Origin: an uncultured Oscillospiraceae bacterium
GTDB taxonomy: Bacteria; Bacillota; Clostridia; Oscillospirales; Acutalibacteraceae
Direction: 5' to 3'
Length of the DNA: 50,229 nucleotides
NCBI GenBank assembly: GCA_900553255.1
Contig: USCI01000006.1
Span: 1 to 50,229, forward strand
Positions 1 to 7,272 of this stretch are shown here, in pieces. The notes under the pieces are model-generated. The model ran no database searches and had not been told where the DNA came from. It saw only the letters and a list, made by a program, of their open reading frames with translations. The first letter of the stretch is position 1. Each line of letters opens with the position of its first letter. A program made the position numbers and the translations under genes.

Positions 1-5
1 CGGGC

Positions 6-56
6 GAAAACTTTTTGTGCATTATTTTTTGCGAAACGACTTTTTTGACAGTCTGG
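6..56 (-). repeat. 51-bp dispersed repeat, left copy
   Basis: On the minus strand this reads CCAGACTGTC, an A6 run, GTCGTTTCGC, another A6 run and ends AAAAAGTTTTC. It matches 50090-50140 in 50 of 51 bases (single difference at base 22) in the opposite orientation. It starts 31 nt after the MFS stop codon. Beyond it the window ends with sequence reading CGCCCG on the minus strand, so the unit may continue off the edge. Confidence 0.85.
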
Positions 57-87
57 CTGCGTTATGAAGGCCGCCGGCACGCTTCCG

Positions 88-1332
88 TCATGCGGATTCC
101 CGCTTTTCCCAACGGGCAAAAAATCCGGCAGAGGCGAGGCCGGCCACACAGACGAGCAGACCACTTGGAATCAGCACCCAGTAAGTACGGTCGGAAAAGT
201 GGTCGAACAAGGCGCCGTACACAATCTGCCCCACGGGCTGTGCACACAGGGAGAGTGTAAACACGCAAGACATGACCTTGCCCATCAGATGCTCCGGCGT
301 CCGTTGCTGTATGACCGAAATCGCGTAGGTGGAGAAAACGCTGCAGCCGAGCTGGCAGACACAGAACACCGCCAGCAGGATAGCGTAGCGCGCACCGGCG
401 CCCAGCGGGAGCAAAAAGGCGATGCCGCCCGGCAGCAGGCACAGGCCGAAGCCGATGAAAATGACGCCAAGGCTGCGCAGGCGCAGTCTCTTGGCCAGCA
501 GGGCGGCGCACAGGCTGCCCGCAACGGATGCTGCCCCCATGGCGCTTTCCGCTGCGCCATAGTATCCGGCGGAAAGGCCCAGCACCGTGCGTACCAGATA
601 GGGGAATCCCACCACGGCCGTCCCGGCTACGAACAGGCTCACCAGCGCGGCCAGCAGGAGCAGTTTCAGGATATTAGGCTGTACCCGGCGTAAAAAATGG
701 GTGGTGACCGCAAAATCCTCTTTGACCATCGTCAGGAGGCGCGTTTTTTGGACGGACCTTTGGCCGTCCAACCGGATAAAGCCTTCCAGCAGGGCTGTAA
801 TAAAGAAGCAGGCTACTGCTGCGTAAAATACGGGCTTTATCCCGAATGCAGTATAAAAGAGGCTGCCAAAAAACGGCGTAATCAGCGAGGCGATTGCCGC
901 TACCTGGCTGACCACCGCGTTGCCTCTCAGAATGTTGTCGCCGGACAGCATCTGTGGGACGCAGGCCTGCACCGTAGGGGATTCAAAGGCCCCCAGTACC
1001 GACAGGACCACCAGAAGTACGCCGATGACCGCAATATCGTGCTGGAAGGAAAGAGCAAACCCGGCTATCAGCACCGAAAGCCCGGAAAGCGCATCCAGCG
1101 CCACCATGACATTGCGGCGGTTTGCCCGGTCGGCGAGAATGCCGCCGAAGGGAGACAGCAGAATTGTGGGCAGCATGGCGACAGCCAGAAGCCCGGCAAA
1201 AATCGAGGCCGAACCGGTCTGCTCCAGCACATACATGGACAGGGCGAACTTCAGTGTGTAATTGCCGAGCAGCGAACTGCATTGTCCCAGTACTAGCAGC
1301 GCAAAGCTGCGGGTAAACAGTTTTGACTTCAT
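88..1332 (-). CDS. MFS family efflux transporter
   Basis: A 414-residue integral membrane protein with about twelve hydrophobic segments and a basic C-terminus. The first cytoplasmic loop carries an MFS-type motif A variant (GGILADRANRRNVM, residues about 63-76). The pattern is that of the MefA/macrolide-efflux and enterobactin-exporter-like branch, which are proton-driven small-molecule exporters of the cytoplasmic membrane. The substrate cannot be read from sequence. The ATG at 1332 follows an AAAGGGATGG ribosome site at a rather long spacing. It lies downstream of tetR on the same strand with a terminator-like hairpin between them. A TATAAT at 1416-1421 (minus) could give it its own weak promoter. 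Local regulation by the TetR protein is likely by position but not shown. Confidence 0.9.
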   Translation of the reverse strand: MKSKLFTRSFALLVLGQCSSLLGNYTLKFALSMYVLEQTGSASIFAGLLAVAMLPTILLSPFGGILADRANRRNVMVALDALSGLSVLIAGFALSFQHDIAVIGVLLVVLSVLGAFESPTVQACVPQMLSGDNILRGNAVVSQVAAIASLITPFFGSLFYTAFGIKPVFYAAVACFFITALLEGFIRLDGQRSVQKTRLLTMVKEDFAVTTHFLRRVQPNILKLLLLAALVSLFVAGTAVVGFPYLVRTVLGLSAGYYGAAESAMGAASVAGSLCAALLAKRLRLRSLGVIFIGFGLCLLPGGIAFLLPLGAGARYAILLAVFCVCQLGCSVFSTYAISVIQQRTPEHLMGKVMSCVFTLSLCAQPVGQIVYGALFDHFSDRTYWVLIPSGLLVCVAGLASAGFFARWEKRESA

Positions 1333-1453
1333 TTTTCAGACCATCCCTTTCTGCTATCGGCCCCGGCCGAAATTTTTTTCTAGTGCGCATTCCCTGCTTC
1401 AGATGGATACGTGAAATTATAATACCGAACGAATGAATGTATATGGCTAAAAT

Positions 1454-1475
1454 AAAATCGCCTTACGGCAATTTT
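1454..1475 (-). terminator. Terminator-like hairpin overlapping tetR stop
   Basis: Arms AAAATCGCC (1454-1462) and GGCAATTTT (1467-1475) with a 4-nt loop and one wobble pair; the right arm includes part of the tetR stop codon. On the minus strand the stem is followed by a T-rich stretch (ATTTTATTTT). It should partly insulate tetR from the downstream MFS gene. Confidence 0.5.
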
Positions 1476-2121
1476 ATTCCCCGTCGGGAAGCTGTTCCAG
1501 AAAGCCGTCCACCAGGGCATAAACGGCGTCATCCATCAGCGGGATCCCCATCTTCTCCAGCATATCGCCAAGGAAGGAAAACTTCCGTCTCATCTCCTCT
1601 TTGGTGGCTGGAAACACCGAAGGCAGCAGCCACAGGCTGGTGAGCAGCGGCAGCAGTTCGGCGATCTCCCGGGCATACGCCGTGTGTATGGAGCCGTCCC
1701 GGTTCCCCTCCTCAATCAATTCAAGAAAATGCGGCGTCAGAATCCGGCGGTTGGAAGCAATCATTTCCACAAGAAGCCGGGGGTTTTTGGTGATGGGTAT
1801 AGCCTGCACGGTCAGACGCGTGCGGGCGCTGTCCTCCTGGTTAAGCCGGATTACCTCCCGCAGCTTCTGAAGACCGTTCAAATCGGTCCGTCCGCGTACC
1901 GCCTCAAAGGGGTTATTGGCGAAGAACATCCGGTCGCCGACCGCATCCATAATTTCCTCTTTGGACTTGAAATGATGGTAAACCGCCCCTTTGGACAAGC
2001 CGCCGAGCTCATCGACAATATCCTGAATGGTCGTGTTGTCATAGCCCTTTTCCAGAAAGAGGCGCTCGGATACGTCCAGAATCCGTGCCACCGTGATTTC
2101 CGGGTATTTATTCCGTGCCAT
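1474..2121 (-). CDS. TetR/AcrR family transcriptional repressor
   Basis: A 215-residue regulator. The N-terminal helix-turn-helix is clear: residues about 9-55 run RILDVSERLFLEKGYDNTTI through LGGLSKGAVYHHFKSKEEI, the classic TetR DNA-binding domain. The remaining 160 residues form the variable ligand-binding and dimerisation part. An in-frame ATG eight codons upstream (2145) lies inside the palindrome at 2142-2158. I chose 2121 because GGAGAGGG sits at good spacing before it. A consensus promoter and an operator-like palindrome sit directly upstream, so it very probably represses itself. MATE and MFS exporter genes flank it on the same strand, which suggests a drug- or metabolite-responsive efflux locus. 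The inducer is unknown. Confidence 0.93.
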   Translation of the reverse strand: MARNKYPEITVARILDVSERLFLEKGYDNTTIQDIVDELGGLSKGAVYHHFKSKEEIMDAVGDRMFFANNPFEAVRGRTDLNGLQKLREVIRLNQEDSARTRLTVQAIPITKNPRLLVEMIASNRRILTPHFLELIEEGNRDGSIHTAYAREIAELLPLLTSLWLLPSVFPATKEEMRRKFSFLGDMLEKMGIPLMDDAVYALVDGFLEQLPDGE

Positions 2122-2141
2122 CGGCTTTCCCTCTCCCACTA

Positions 2142-2158
2142 ACATACATTTGGTATGT
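2142..2158. promoter_or_regulatory. Candidate TetR operator
   Basis: Perfect inverted repeat ACATAC-N5-GTATGT covering 2142-2147 and 2153-2158. It lies just downstream of the -10 box, at the expected transcription start of tetR. Symmetry, location and the adjacent TetR gene make it the likely autoregulatory site. Confidence 0.75.
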
Positions 2159-2162
2159 ATCT

Positions 2163-2191
2163 ATTATAAGGGCCGCGCCGCCGTTTGTCAA
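2163..2191 (-). promoter_or_regulatory. Consensus sigma-A promoter of tetR
   Basis: On the minus strand TTGACA (2191-2186) and TATAAT (2168-2163) are separated by exactly 17 nt. Both hexamers are perfect consensus. Such a strong promoter makes sense if it is normally held down by the adjoining operator. Confidence 0.85.
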
Positions 2192-2231
2192 GGCGGCCGG
2201 ATACGGCCTTCTGGCCGACGGAGGTTTTTCT

Positions 2232-3632
2232 TTATGCAGCTGGCACGGCCTGACGGGTATCCGCCGTCTCCAGCTTCCGGATGCGGCGGTACTCCCGGAG
2301 CATGAGTACCACCGTCAGCAGGAAGGACAGTATGTCGCTGATGACTGCTGCCCAAAGCATCCCAACCACGCCGTACAGGTGCGCGAGAAGCACGATGGCG
2401 GGGACGAAAAACAGGACATCCCGGCATACCGACAGCAGGGTGGAGGCGAATGCGCGCCCCATCGACATCAGGAAGATGCTGCTCGCCCGCTGGACGCAGA
2501 ACAGCAGGATGCCGCCGAGGAAGATGCGGAAGCACAGGACGGCGTATTCGTTGTACAGTGCGCTTTCACTGCCGAAAAGATGAATAATCGCGAGCGGGCA
2601 CAGCTCGAACAGTGCCATCGCGATCACGCCGACGACAATATTGGCCAGCAGGATCAGGCGGCAGACGGAGAAAACGCGGCGGTAGTTTCCTGCACCGAAA
2701 TTGTAGCCCACCACCGGCTGGCCGCCGAGGGCGATGCCGACCACGAACGACACGACGATGGCGAATACCTTCATCACGATGCCGATCGCGGACAGCGGGA
2801 TGTCCGCGCCGTATACCGATTGCGGGCCGTACAGACCGACAAGGTTGTTGGCGACGCTCATGATGATGACGATGGACAGCTGGGTGATGAGGCTGCAAAC
2901 GCTCAGCCGGCAGGTTTGGCCGAGCAGGCGCATACGCGGGCGGAAATCCGCTTTGGCCAGGCGGAACAGCTTCGGACGGCGGAAATAGGCGAGGGTGACC
3001 AGGCAGGAAACCACCTGGCCGATCACCGTGGCCGCCGCCGCGCCCTTCACACCTAGGTCAAGGACAAAAATCGCAACCGGATCGCCGATCAGGTTGAGGA
3101 TAGCGCCGATCACCGTAGCGAACATGGCGTAGCCGGGCGCGCCGTCGGCGCGGATCGGGCCGTTCATGGCGGAGGCGAACACGTAAAACGGGATGCCCAG
3201 CAGGATGATATCCATGTAGTCCTTGGCATAGGCGTAGCAGCCGTCGGTAACACCGAACAGGGCCAGGATGCTGTCCTCCAGCGCAAAACCGAGGATGGTC
3301 AGGACGATGCCGATGAGCACGGTGAAGAAAATGCCGTTGCCGATGCAGCGGCTGCCGGTTTCCCGGTCGCCTTTGCCGAGTGACAGGCTCAGCAGCGCGG
3401 CACAGCCGTCCCCGATGAGAAGGGCGAGAGCCAGGGCAACGACGGTAAAGGGATAGACGACATTGGTTGCCGCGTTGCCGAGATAGCCGACTCCCCAGCC
3501 GATAAAAATCTGATCGACGATGTTGTACAGCGCGCTGACCAGCATGGACAGCACGCAGGGGACGGCAAACTTCACCAGCAGCCGGCCGATCGGCGCCGTG
3601 GCAAGCAGGTTTTCCTGAGGATCATTTTGCAT
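2232..3632 (-). CDS. MATE family efflux transporter
   Basis: A 466-residue membrane protein with twelve predicted hydrophobic segments in two homologous halves. The N-terminal half shows MATE features such as VPCVLSMLVSALYNIVDQIFIG and GDGCAALLSLSLGKGD; the C-terminal half shows GGQPVVGYNFGAGNYRR. MATE proteins exchange Na+ or H+ for cationic drugs or metabolites across the cytoplasmic membrane; the pattern is nearest to the MepA-like group. The ATG at 3632 has an AAGGAG site 11 nt upstream. The gene has its own extended -10 promoter and a leader of about 130 nt ending in a terminator-like hairpin 25 nt before the start, so attenuation is plausible. tetR and an MFS exporter follow. Confidence 0.93.
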   Translation of the reverse strand: MQNDPQENLLATAPIGRLLVKFAVPCVLSMLVSALYNIVDQIFIGWGVGYLGNAATNVVYPFTVVALALALLIGDGCAALLSLSLGKGDRETGSRCIGNGIFFTVLIGIVLTILGFALEDSILALFGVTDGCYAYAKDYMDIILLGIPFYVFASAMNGPIRADGAPGYAMFATVIGAILNLIGDPVAIFVLDLGVKGAAAATVIGQVVSCLVTLAYFRRPKLFRLAKADFRPRMRLLGQTCRLSVCSLITQLSIVIIMSVANNLVGLYGPQSVYGADIPLSAIGIVMKVFAIVVSFVVGIALGGQPVVGYNFGAGNYRRVFSVCRLILLANIVVGVIAMALFELCPLAIIHLFGSESALYNEYAVLCFRIFLGGILLFCVQRASSIFLMSMGRAFASTLLSVCRDVLFFVPAIVLLAHLYGVVGMLWAAVISDILSFLLTVVLMLREYRRIRKLETADTRQAVPAA

Positions 3633-3655
3633 GGCGGTGATACTCCTTTTTCGAT

Positions 3656-3707
3656 AAAAAATAAAGCGCGCAGCCGGACGGATAACCGTCCGAAGACTGC
3701 ACGCTTT
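3656..3707 (-). terminator. Attenuator-like hairpin in the MATE leader
   Basis: Read on the minus strand, an 11-bp outer stem (3707-3697 with 3673-3663, one G-U) encloses a 7-bp inner hairpin CGGACGG/CCGTCCG with a 4-nt loop. An A then six T residues (3661-3656) follow. This is an intrinsic terminator lying inside the 5' leader of the MATE gene, between its promoter and start codon. Confidence 0.65.
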
Positions 3708-3769
3708 TCAGCTGGACTTACATCTGAAACCGCCCGGCGGCATTTTGCCGCTGATCCGGTTCTGCGCCT

Positions 3770-3799
3770 ATTATAGCAGGTTTTCCGCGTGGATGTAAG
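3770..3799 (-). promoter_or_regulatory. Extended -10 promoter of the MATE gene
   Basis: Minus strand TGC-TATAAT (hexamer 3775-3770) is an extended -10. The best -35 is CTTACA (3799-3794) at 18 nt, four of six matches. The transcript would have a leader of about 130 nt. Confidence 0.6.
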
Positions 3800-3829
3800 A
3801 AAAATTTTTTGCTGCCGGCGGATCCGGCC

Positions 3830-3858
3830 TTACCTTTTTGCGGATTTTGTGGTATACT
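3830..3858 (+). promoter_or_regulatory. Extended -10 promoter of carD
   Basis: TGG-TATACT with the hexamer at 3853-3858, and a poor -35 (TTACCT, 3830-3835) 17 nt upstream. The same 11-mer, TGTGGTATACT, recurs before the hisJ-like gene at 48646. Confidence 0.55.
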
Positions 3859-3866
3859 ATATATAC

Positions 3867-3916
3867 AACGTGTGGCTTTGACGGGGGAAGAACACCGCTT
3901 GTCGAGGCCGCACGTT
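3867..3916 (+). other. Structured 5' leader hairpin of carD
   Basis: A 10-bp stem AACGTGTGGC/GCCGCACGTT (3867-3876 with 3907-3916, one G-U) encloses a second helix TTGAC/GTCGA. It begins at or right after the predicted transcription start. About 85 nt separate it from the carD ATG. No known riboswitch class was recognised. Confidence 0.45.
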
Positions 3917-4001
3917 TCGTTTGGATGCACGATGAGCTGCAGGATAGGATGAAGGTTTGAAAGGCGTTTTCAGACCGGTGCTGGTGAAAGGATGGATTGG
4001 C

Positions 4002-4517
4002 ATGTATCAGAAGGGCGATTGTATCATTTACGGCAACACAGGGGTGTGCCGCGTGACCGATGTCGGTGTGCCTCAGGGACTGCCGGAGGCTGGCGGGGAA
4101 AGGCAGTATTATACGCTCAGCCCCGTTTACGGGAACGGGACGATCTATATTCCGGTGGATTCCCCGGTGTTTATGCGTCCGGTGATTTCCCGCGAGGAGG
4201 CGCTCGACCTGATTGACCGGATCCCGGCAATCAAGGAGGATACCTTTGAGAGCCGCGATCAGCGGGCGATGGCGGAGCATTACAGCGCCTCGCTCAAAAC
4301 ACACGCCTGCGAGGATCTGGTACAGCTGATCAAGACGCTGTATATGCGCAGCAAAACGCTTGCGGACAAAGGCAAAAAGCCCGGCAAGACCGATATACAG
4401 TACAGGAAGCGCGCCGAGGAGCTTCTTCACGAGGAGCTGGCGGTGGCGCTGGGAATTCCCGTGGAACAGGTGAAGGACTATATCGCCCGTTCGGTGGAAG
4501 AACGGGAATACGCCTGA
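4002..4517 (+). CDS. CarD/CdnL-family RNA polymerase-binding regulator
   Basis: A 171-residue soluble protein that opens MYQKGDCIIYGNTGVCRVTDV, the start of the CarD/CdnL/TRCF RNA-polymerase-interacting domain (residues about 1-65). A helical C-terminal part (residues about 90-171) follows, as in CarD. Family members bind the polymerase beta subunit and stabilise open promoter complexes, notably at rRNA promoters. An in-frame TTG at 3957 would add 15 residues. I chose the ATG at 4002 because AAAGGA lies at good spacing and the family begins there. The gene is monocistronic: its own extended -10 promoter, a structured leader, and a strong terminator after the stop. The exact target promoters in this organism are unknown. 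Confidence 0.9.
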   Translation: MYQKGDCIIYGNTGVCRVTDVGVPQGLPEAGGERQYYTLSPVYGNGTIYIPVDSPVFMRPVISREEALDLIDRIPAIKEDTFESRDQRAMAEHYSASLKTHACEDLVQLIKTLYMRSKTLADKGKKPGKTDIQYRKRAEELLHEELAVALGIPVEQVKDYIARSVEEREYA

Positions 4518-4533
4518 GTGACGCGACAAAATG

Positions 4534-4573
4534 AATCCGCCCCCAATGCGGCTGCATTGGGGGCGGATTTTTT
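4534..4573. terminator. Strong terminator between carD and the PepSY gene
   Basis: A perfect 16-bp stem (4534-4549 with 4554-4569), a GGCT loop and a run of T residues after it on the plus strand. It ends carD. The convergent minus-strand gene finishes at 4577 and can use the same hairpin, though its T tract is weaker. Confidence 0.92.
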
Positions 4574-4576
4574 GCG

Positions 4577-6238
4577 TCAGTCGTCGATTTCCACCTTGTG
4601 GTGAAGGATGTCGCCGGAGGCAGCATCAATTTCGTATTCATATTCCTGACCGCCCTGCTTGAATTCCACCTCGTAGACCATGCGCCCGTCGTCTTCATCG
4701 AGTTCGGTTTTCAGGTCGCGGACGTTTTCGGCAGAGGTGCCGGCATGGGCAAGGGCGATATCGCGGGCCTGCTGCGCGGTCAGCTGCGTACCGCTGCCGC
4801 CTGGTGCCGCCTCGCGCTCGGTGTCATAGTCGAGGACCGTGCCGGTCAGCGCGTCAATATCCATTTCGTATTTGGTACCGTCGGCATAAAACTCGATTTC
4901 GTAAACCGCTCCGCCGTCCTCGAAATCAAATTTGATTTTCCATGCGCTGGACTGCGCTTCGCTGACACCGGCGCGCTCGAGCGCACGCGCCCTGGCGGCG
5001 TCGCGGCCGATATAGCGGCTGTCCTCGGTGGTGGTTCCGGAGGTCTGCTTGCGGGTGACCTCCCGTATGGTGCCGTCTGCAGCGACGTCCACCTCGCAGG
5101 TGCCATCGGTCAGGCGGATGATAACCTCATAGAAAATCCGGCCGTCGTCGGTTTCCCGCTCAACACGCACCTCCTGCACCTGCGCCGCATCCACCTGCTC
5201 AAGCGCAATTTCCCGGGCGCGCTCTTCGCCGATATCCCCGCCGCTGCCAGCCGATCCGGTCAGTTCCCTGTGGGATTTCAGCAGGGTGCCGTCGAGCGCA
5301 TCGATGTCGTAATCGTATTCGGCGCTGTTCCAGTTGAATTCCACCTCATACACCATGCGGCCGTCGTCGCAGTCAAACTCGATTTCCAGCCCGCGCACCT
5401 CGGCCTCCGGCGCGCCTGCGTTGGTAAGGGCGATCTCCTTTGCACGGTCGGCGCCGATATACGCGCTGCTCGAGGCGGTGCCTTCGGCCGTCACCGTATC
5501 CAGGCTGGAGCCGCGGGAGGAGGCCAGCAGGTTCAGCTCGTTGATGGTCAGCCCCGCGAGGGAGGCAAACTGCATCCGGGGATTGCTTTTGAGGATCTCC
5601 TGGATCAGTGATGCCTTGCCGACCGAGATATCGTACTGCTGCGCCAGCGCCTGCAGGGAGTCATCCTCGGTGAGGGTCTGGCTGAGAATCGCGCCGTCGA
5701 CCGCGCTCGACCCCAGGATGCGGCTGATGTCGTCGGCCAGCCTGGCGCGCAGCGCGGCACCTTTTTCACCGTCGCCGTTTTCCACCGAGATCAGCACCGA
5801 GTTGGCCAGATCACTGATGTAGCCGTTTTTGAGCATGGAGCCGATCAGTGCGTTGACGGCCACATCCAGATCGGTGCCGCGCAGCTCCATGCCGTCAAGG
5901 ATATTTTGCGCGTCGGTATTGAGCGCGCGGGCCTCCAGCACCTTTTCCCGGCTGTTGATCCGCAGCTCGACACTGGGATTGACATCCAGCCCGATGACCG
6001 AATCCACCCGGTTGTACGCCGTATAGCGGCTGAATCCGAAAACCGAACCGGCGACCAGCAGCACCGCAGCCGCGGTGCTCAGGATGGCGATCGGCAGCCG
6101 GCGCCTGCGGCGGGGCAGCGGGATCACCGCGGCGTTGTCCGACGGCTGCGCACAGCCGTCCAGCACCTGTTCCAGCACGTCGGGTGCCGCGTGCTCCACG
6201 GCGGTCTGGAAGCGTTTTTCCATATCGTTCTGTTTCAT
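4577..6238 (-). CDS. Membrane anti-sigma-like protein, RsgI-type domain and four PepSY repeats
   Basis: A 553-residue, single-pass membrane protein. Residues 1-47 are cytoplasmic and end in a basic PRRRRR run; one membrane helix follows at about 48-70. Residues about 77-150 (VIGLDVNPSVELRIN and after) resemble the extracytoplasmic domain of RsgI, the anti-sigma factor for SigI. Four PepSY domains follow at about 260-325, 335-397, 408-473 and 486-550, each with a GR.VYEVEF-like core. The gene lies 24 bp downstream of an ECF sigma factor on the same strand, so the cytoplasmic N-terminus probably binds that sigma while the outer domains sense an extracellular cue. Using an RsgI-like domain with an ECF sigma rather than SigI is unusual. 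The anti-sigma role is inferred. Confidence 0.82.
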   Translation of the reverse strand: MKQNDMEKRFQTAVEHAAPDVLEQVLDGCAQPSDNAAVIPLPRRRRRLPIAILSTAAAVLLVAGSVFGFSRYTAYNRVDSVIGLDVNPSVELRINSREKVLEARALNTDAQNILDGMELRGTDLDVAVNALIGSMLKNGYISDLANSVLISVENGDGEKGAALRARLADDISRILGSSAVDGAILSQTLTEDDSLQALAQQYDISVGKASLIQEILKSNPRMQFASLAGLTINELNLLASSRGSSLDTVTAEGTASSSAYIGADRAKEIALTNAGAPEAEVRGLEIEFDCDDGRMVYEVEFNWNSAEYDYDIDALDGTLLKSHRELTGSAGSGGDIGEERAREIALEQVDAAQVQEVRVERETDDGRIFYEVIIRLTDGTCEVDVAADGTIREVTRKQTSGTTTEDSRYIGRDAARARALERAGVSEAQSSAWKIKFDFEDGGAVYEIEFYADGTKYEMDIDALTGTVLDYDTEREAAPGGSGTQLTAQQARDIALAHAGTSAENVRDLKTELDEDDGRMVYEVEFKQGGQEYEYEIDAASGDILHHKVEIDD

Positions 6239-6262
6239 ACAGCAAAACCTGTCCTTTCGCGG

Positions 6263-6853
6263 TTACTCAGAGGGGGCGAGACGGCTGCGCAGCTTTTTGA
6301 GCGCGCGGTGGTATTTGGATAGGACGGTGGCCAGCGGCAGCTCGAGCACCTCGGCGATTTCCCGGTGACGGAAGCCGGAAAGCGCGTGCAGGGCGACAAT
6401 CTGCCGTTCTTCATCGCTGAGCGCCTCCAGCGCCGTGCGCAAAACCAACCGGTCCTCGGAGGTAAAGGCAGGGCGGTCCTCGCCGAACCGTTCCCATTCC
6501 TCGTCGGTGACAGCGGCGGTGTGCTGCGCCTGCCGAAGCCGCATGCGGGCCAGATTGCGGGTGATCGTGAAGATAAAGGCCATCGGCTTGCCCTGCGGAA
6601 CATACCGTCCGGCGGCGTGGAACAGACGGATGTACGTGTCCTGCAGCACATCCTCCGCGTCCGCCGGGTTTTTCAGTATCGACAGCGCAAAGCCGTACAC
6701 CGCCGTGCGTGTGTGCTCATACAGGCGGCACAGCGCTTGGGTGTCCCCCTGCGCCATGGCGGCGATTTCCCGCTCACACCATGGCTCCGCCGGGCTTTCC
6801 GCCTGCGTGGAGATTATCCGATCGATCGACAGCATTGTGTTTTCTCCCGTCAT
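6263..6853 (-). CDS. ECF-type RNA polymerase sigma factor
   Basis: A 196-residue sigma-70 family protein with only regions 2 and 4. Region 2 (residues about 35-105) includes ILKNPADAEDVLQDTYIRLF and a region 2.4-like FIFTITRNLARMRLRQ. Region 4 (about 135-190) has the turn ALSGFRHREIAEVLELPLATV before a basic C-terminus. Two starts are possible: 6853 (GGGGTGA seven nt upstream) and 6835 (GGGAG eight nt upstream). I give the longer. It is the first gene of a two-gene operon with the RsgI/PepSY membrane protein, its likely anti-sigma. The promoter at 6930-6958 looks like sigma-A. No ECF-type autoregulatory motif was evident. Confidence 0.92.
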   Translation of the reverse strand: MTGENTMLSIDRIISTQAESPAEPWCEREIAAMAQGDTQALCRLYEHTRTAVYGFALSILKNPADAEDVLQDTYIRLFHAAGRYVPQGKPMAFIFTITRNLARMRLRQAQHTAAVTDEEWERFGEDRPAFTSEDRLVLRTALEALSDEERQIVALHALSGFRHREIAEVLELPLATVLSKYHRALKKLRSRLAPSE

Positions 6854-6929
6854 TTCCGTCTCACCCCGTCATCCCAATAATGCGCGGCGAAGGCGGTTTA
6901 TTGCATAAAAAAATAAATTTTTCATCGAC

Positions 6930-6958
6930 ATCGTATCACACCATCTCCCCGCCGGCAA
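6930..6958 (-). promoter_or_regulatory. Candidate promoter of the sigma/PepSY operon
   Basis: Minus strand TTGCCG (6958-6953), 17-nt spacer, TGA-TACGAT (hexamer 6935-6930). Each hexamer has four of six matches and there is an extended TG. The region 6854-7272 holds no gene. Besides this promoter I see only the inverted repeat at 7021-7064 and a small hairpin at 7213-7231. Confidence 0.4.
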
Positions 6959-7020
6959 GCGGATGCGGGAATTTGCCTCGCTTTTCCGGACAAACAGACA
7001 GGTTTCGGGCAGCCGAAACA

Positions 7021-7064
7021 ACAAGATACAGCAGGAAATGAACCGTTCTTCCACTGTATCTTGT
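7021..7064. repeat. 11-bp perfect inverted repeat, 22-nt spacer
   Basis: ACAAGATACAG at 7021-7031 and CTGTATCTTGT at 7054-7064 form perfect arms in the A+T-rich intergenic region between the divergent sigma and DUF6514-like genes. It could be an operator or a transcribed stem-loop; no T tract follows. Confidence 0.5.
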
Positions 7065-7272
7065 GGAAAATCCACCGCAAAATGGCCACTATTCGGAGAA
7101 ATGTTCCTAAAAAACGACAAATAATTCCAAATTTAGAATAAAATGGAAAATATTTGCCATTCAGGATCAGACCGTTTTCGTAAAGCGCCTGTGGCATACT
7201 TAGCGGCGGTGCCGTTTTCAAGAGGAAAACGCACGGCAAAACCGAACAAGCAGAAAGGGTGCAGACAGGAGC

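Noticed and set aside
15..260. Open frame starting in the left repeat (MCIIFCETTFLTVW...)
   Set aside because: It reads through the 51-bp repeat and then antisense to the MFS gene; a translated repeat, not a gene.
2145..2145. Longer tetR start at 2145
   Set aside because: This ATG lies inside the operator palindrome, lacks a ribosome site and adds eight residues not typical of TetR; 2121 is better.
3633..3765. Guanidine or other known riboswitch before the MATE gene
   Set aside because: The ACGR-loop hairpins of guanidine-II, the ykkC core and the other classes I know were not found. Only the terminator and generic stems are supported, so it is reported as an attenuator-like leader.
3718..3930. 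70-codon minus-strand open frame upstream of the MATE gene
   Set aside because: It crosses the MATE promoter and runs opposite the carD promoter; no ribosome site or recognisable protein.
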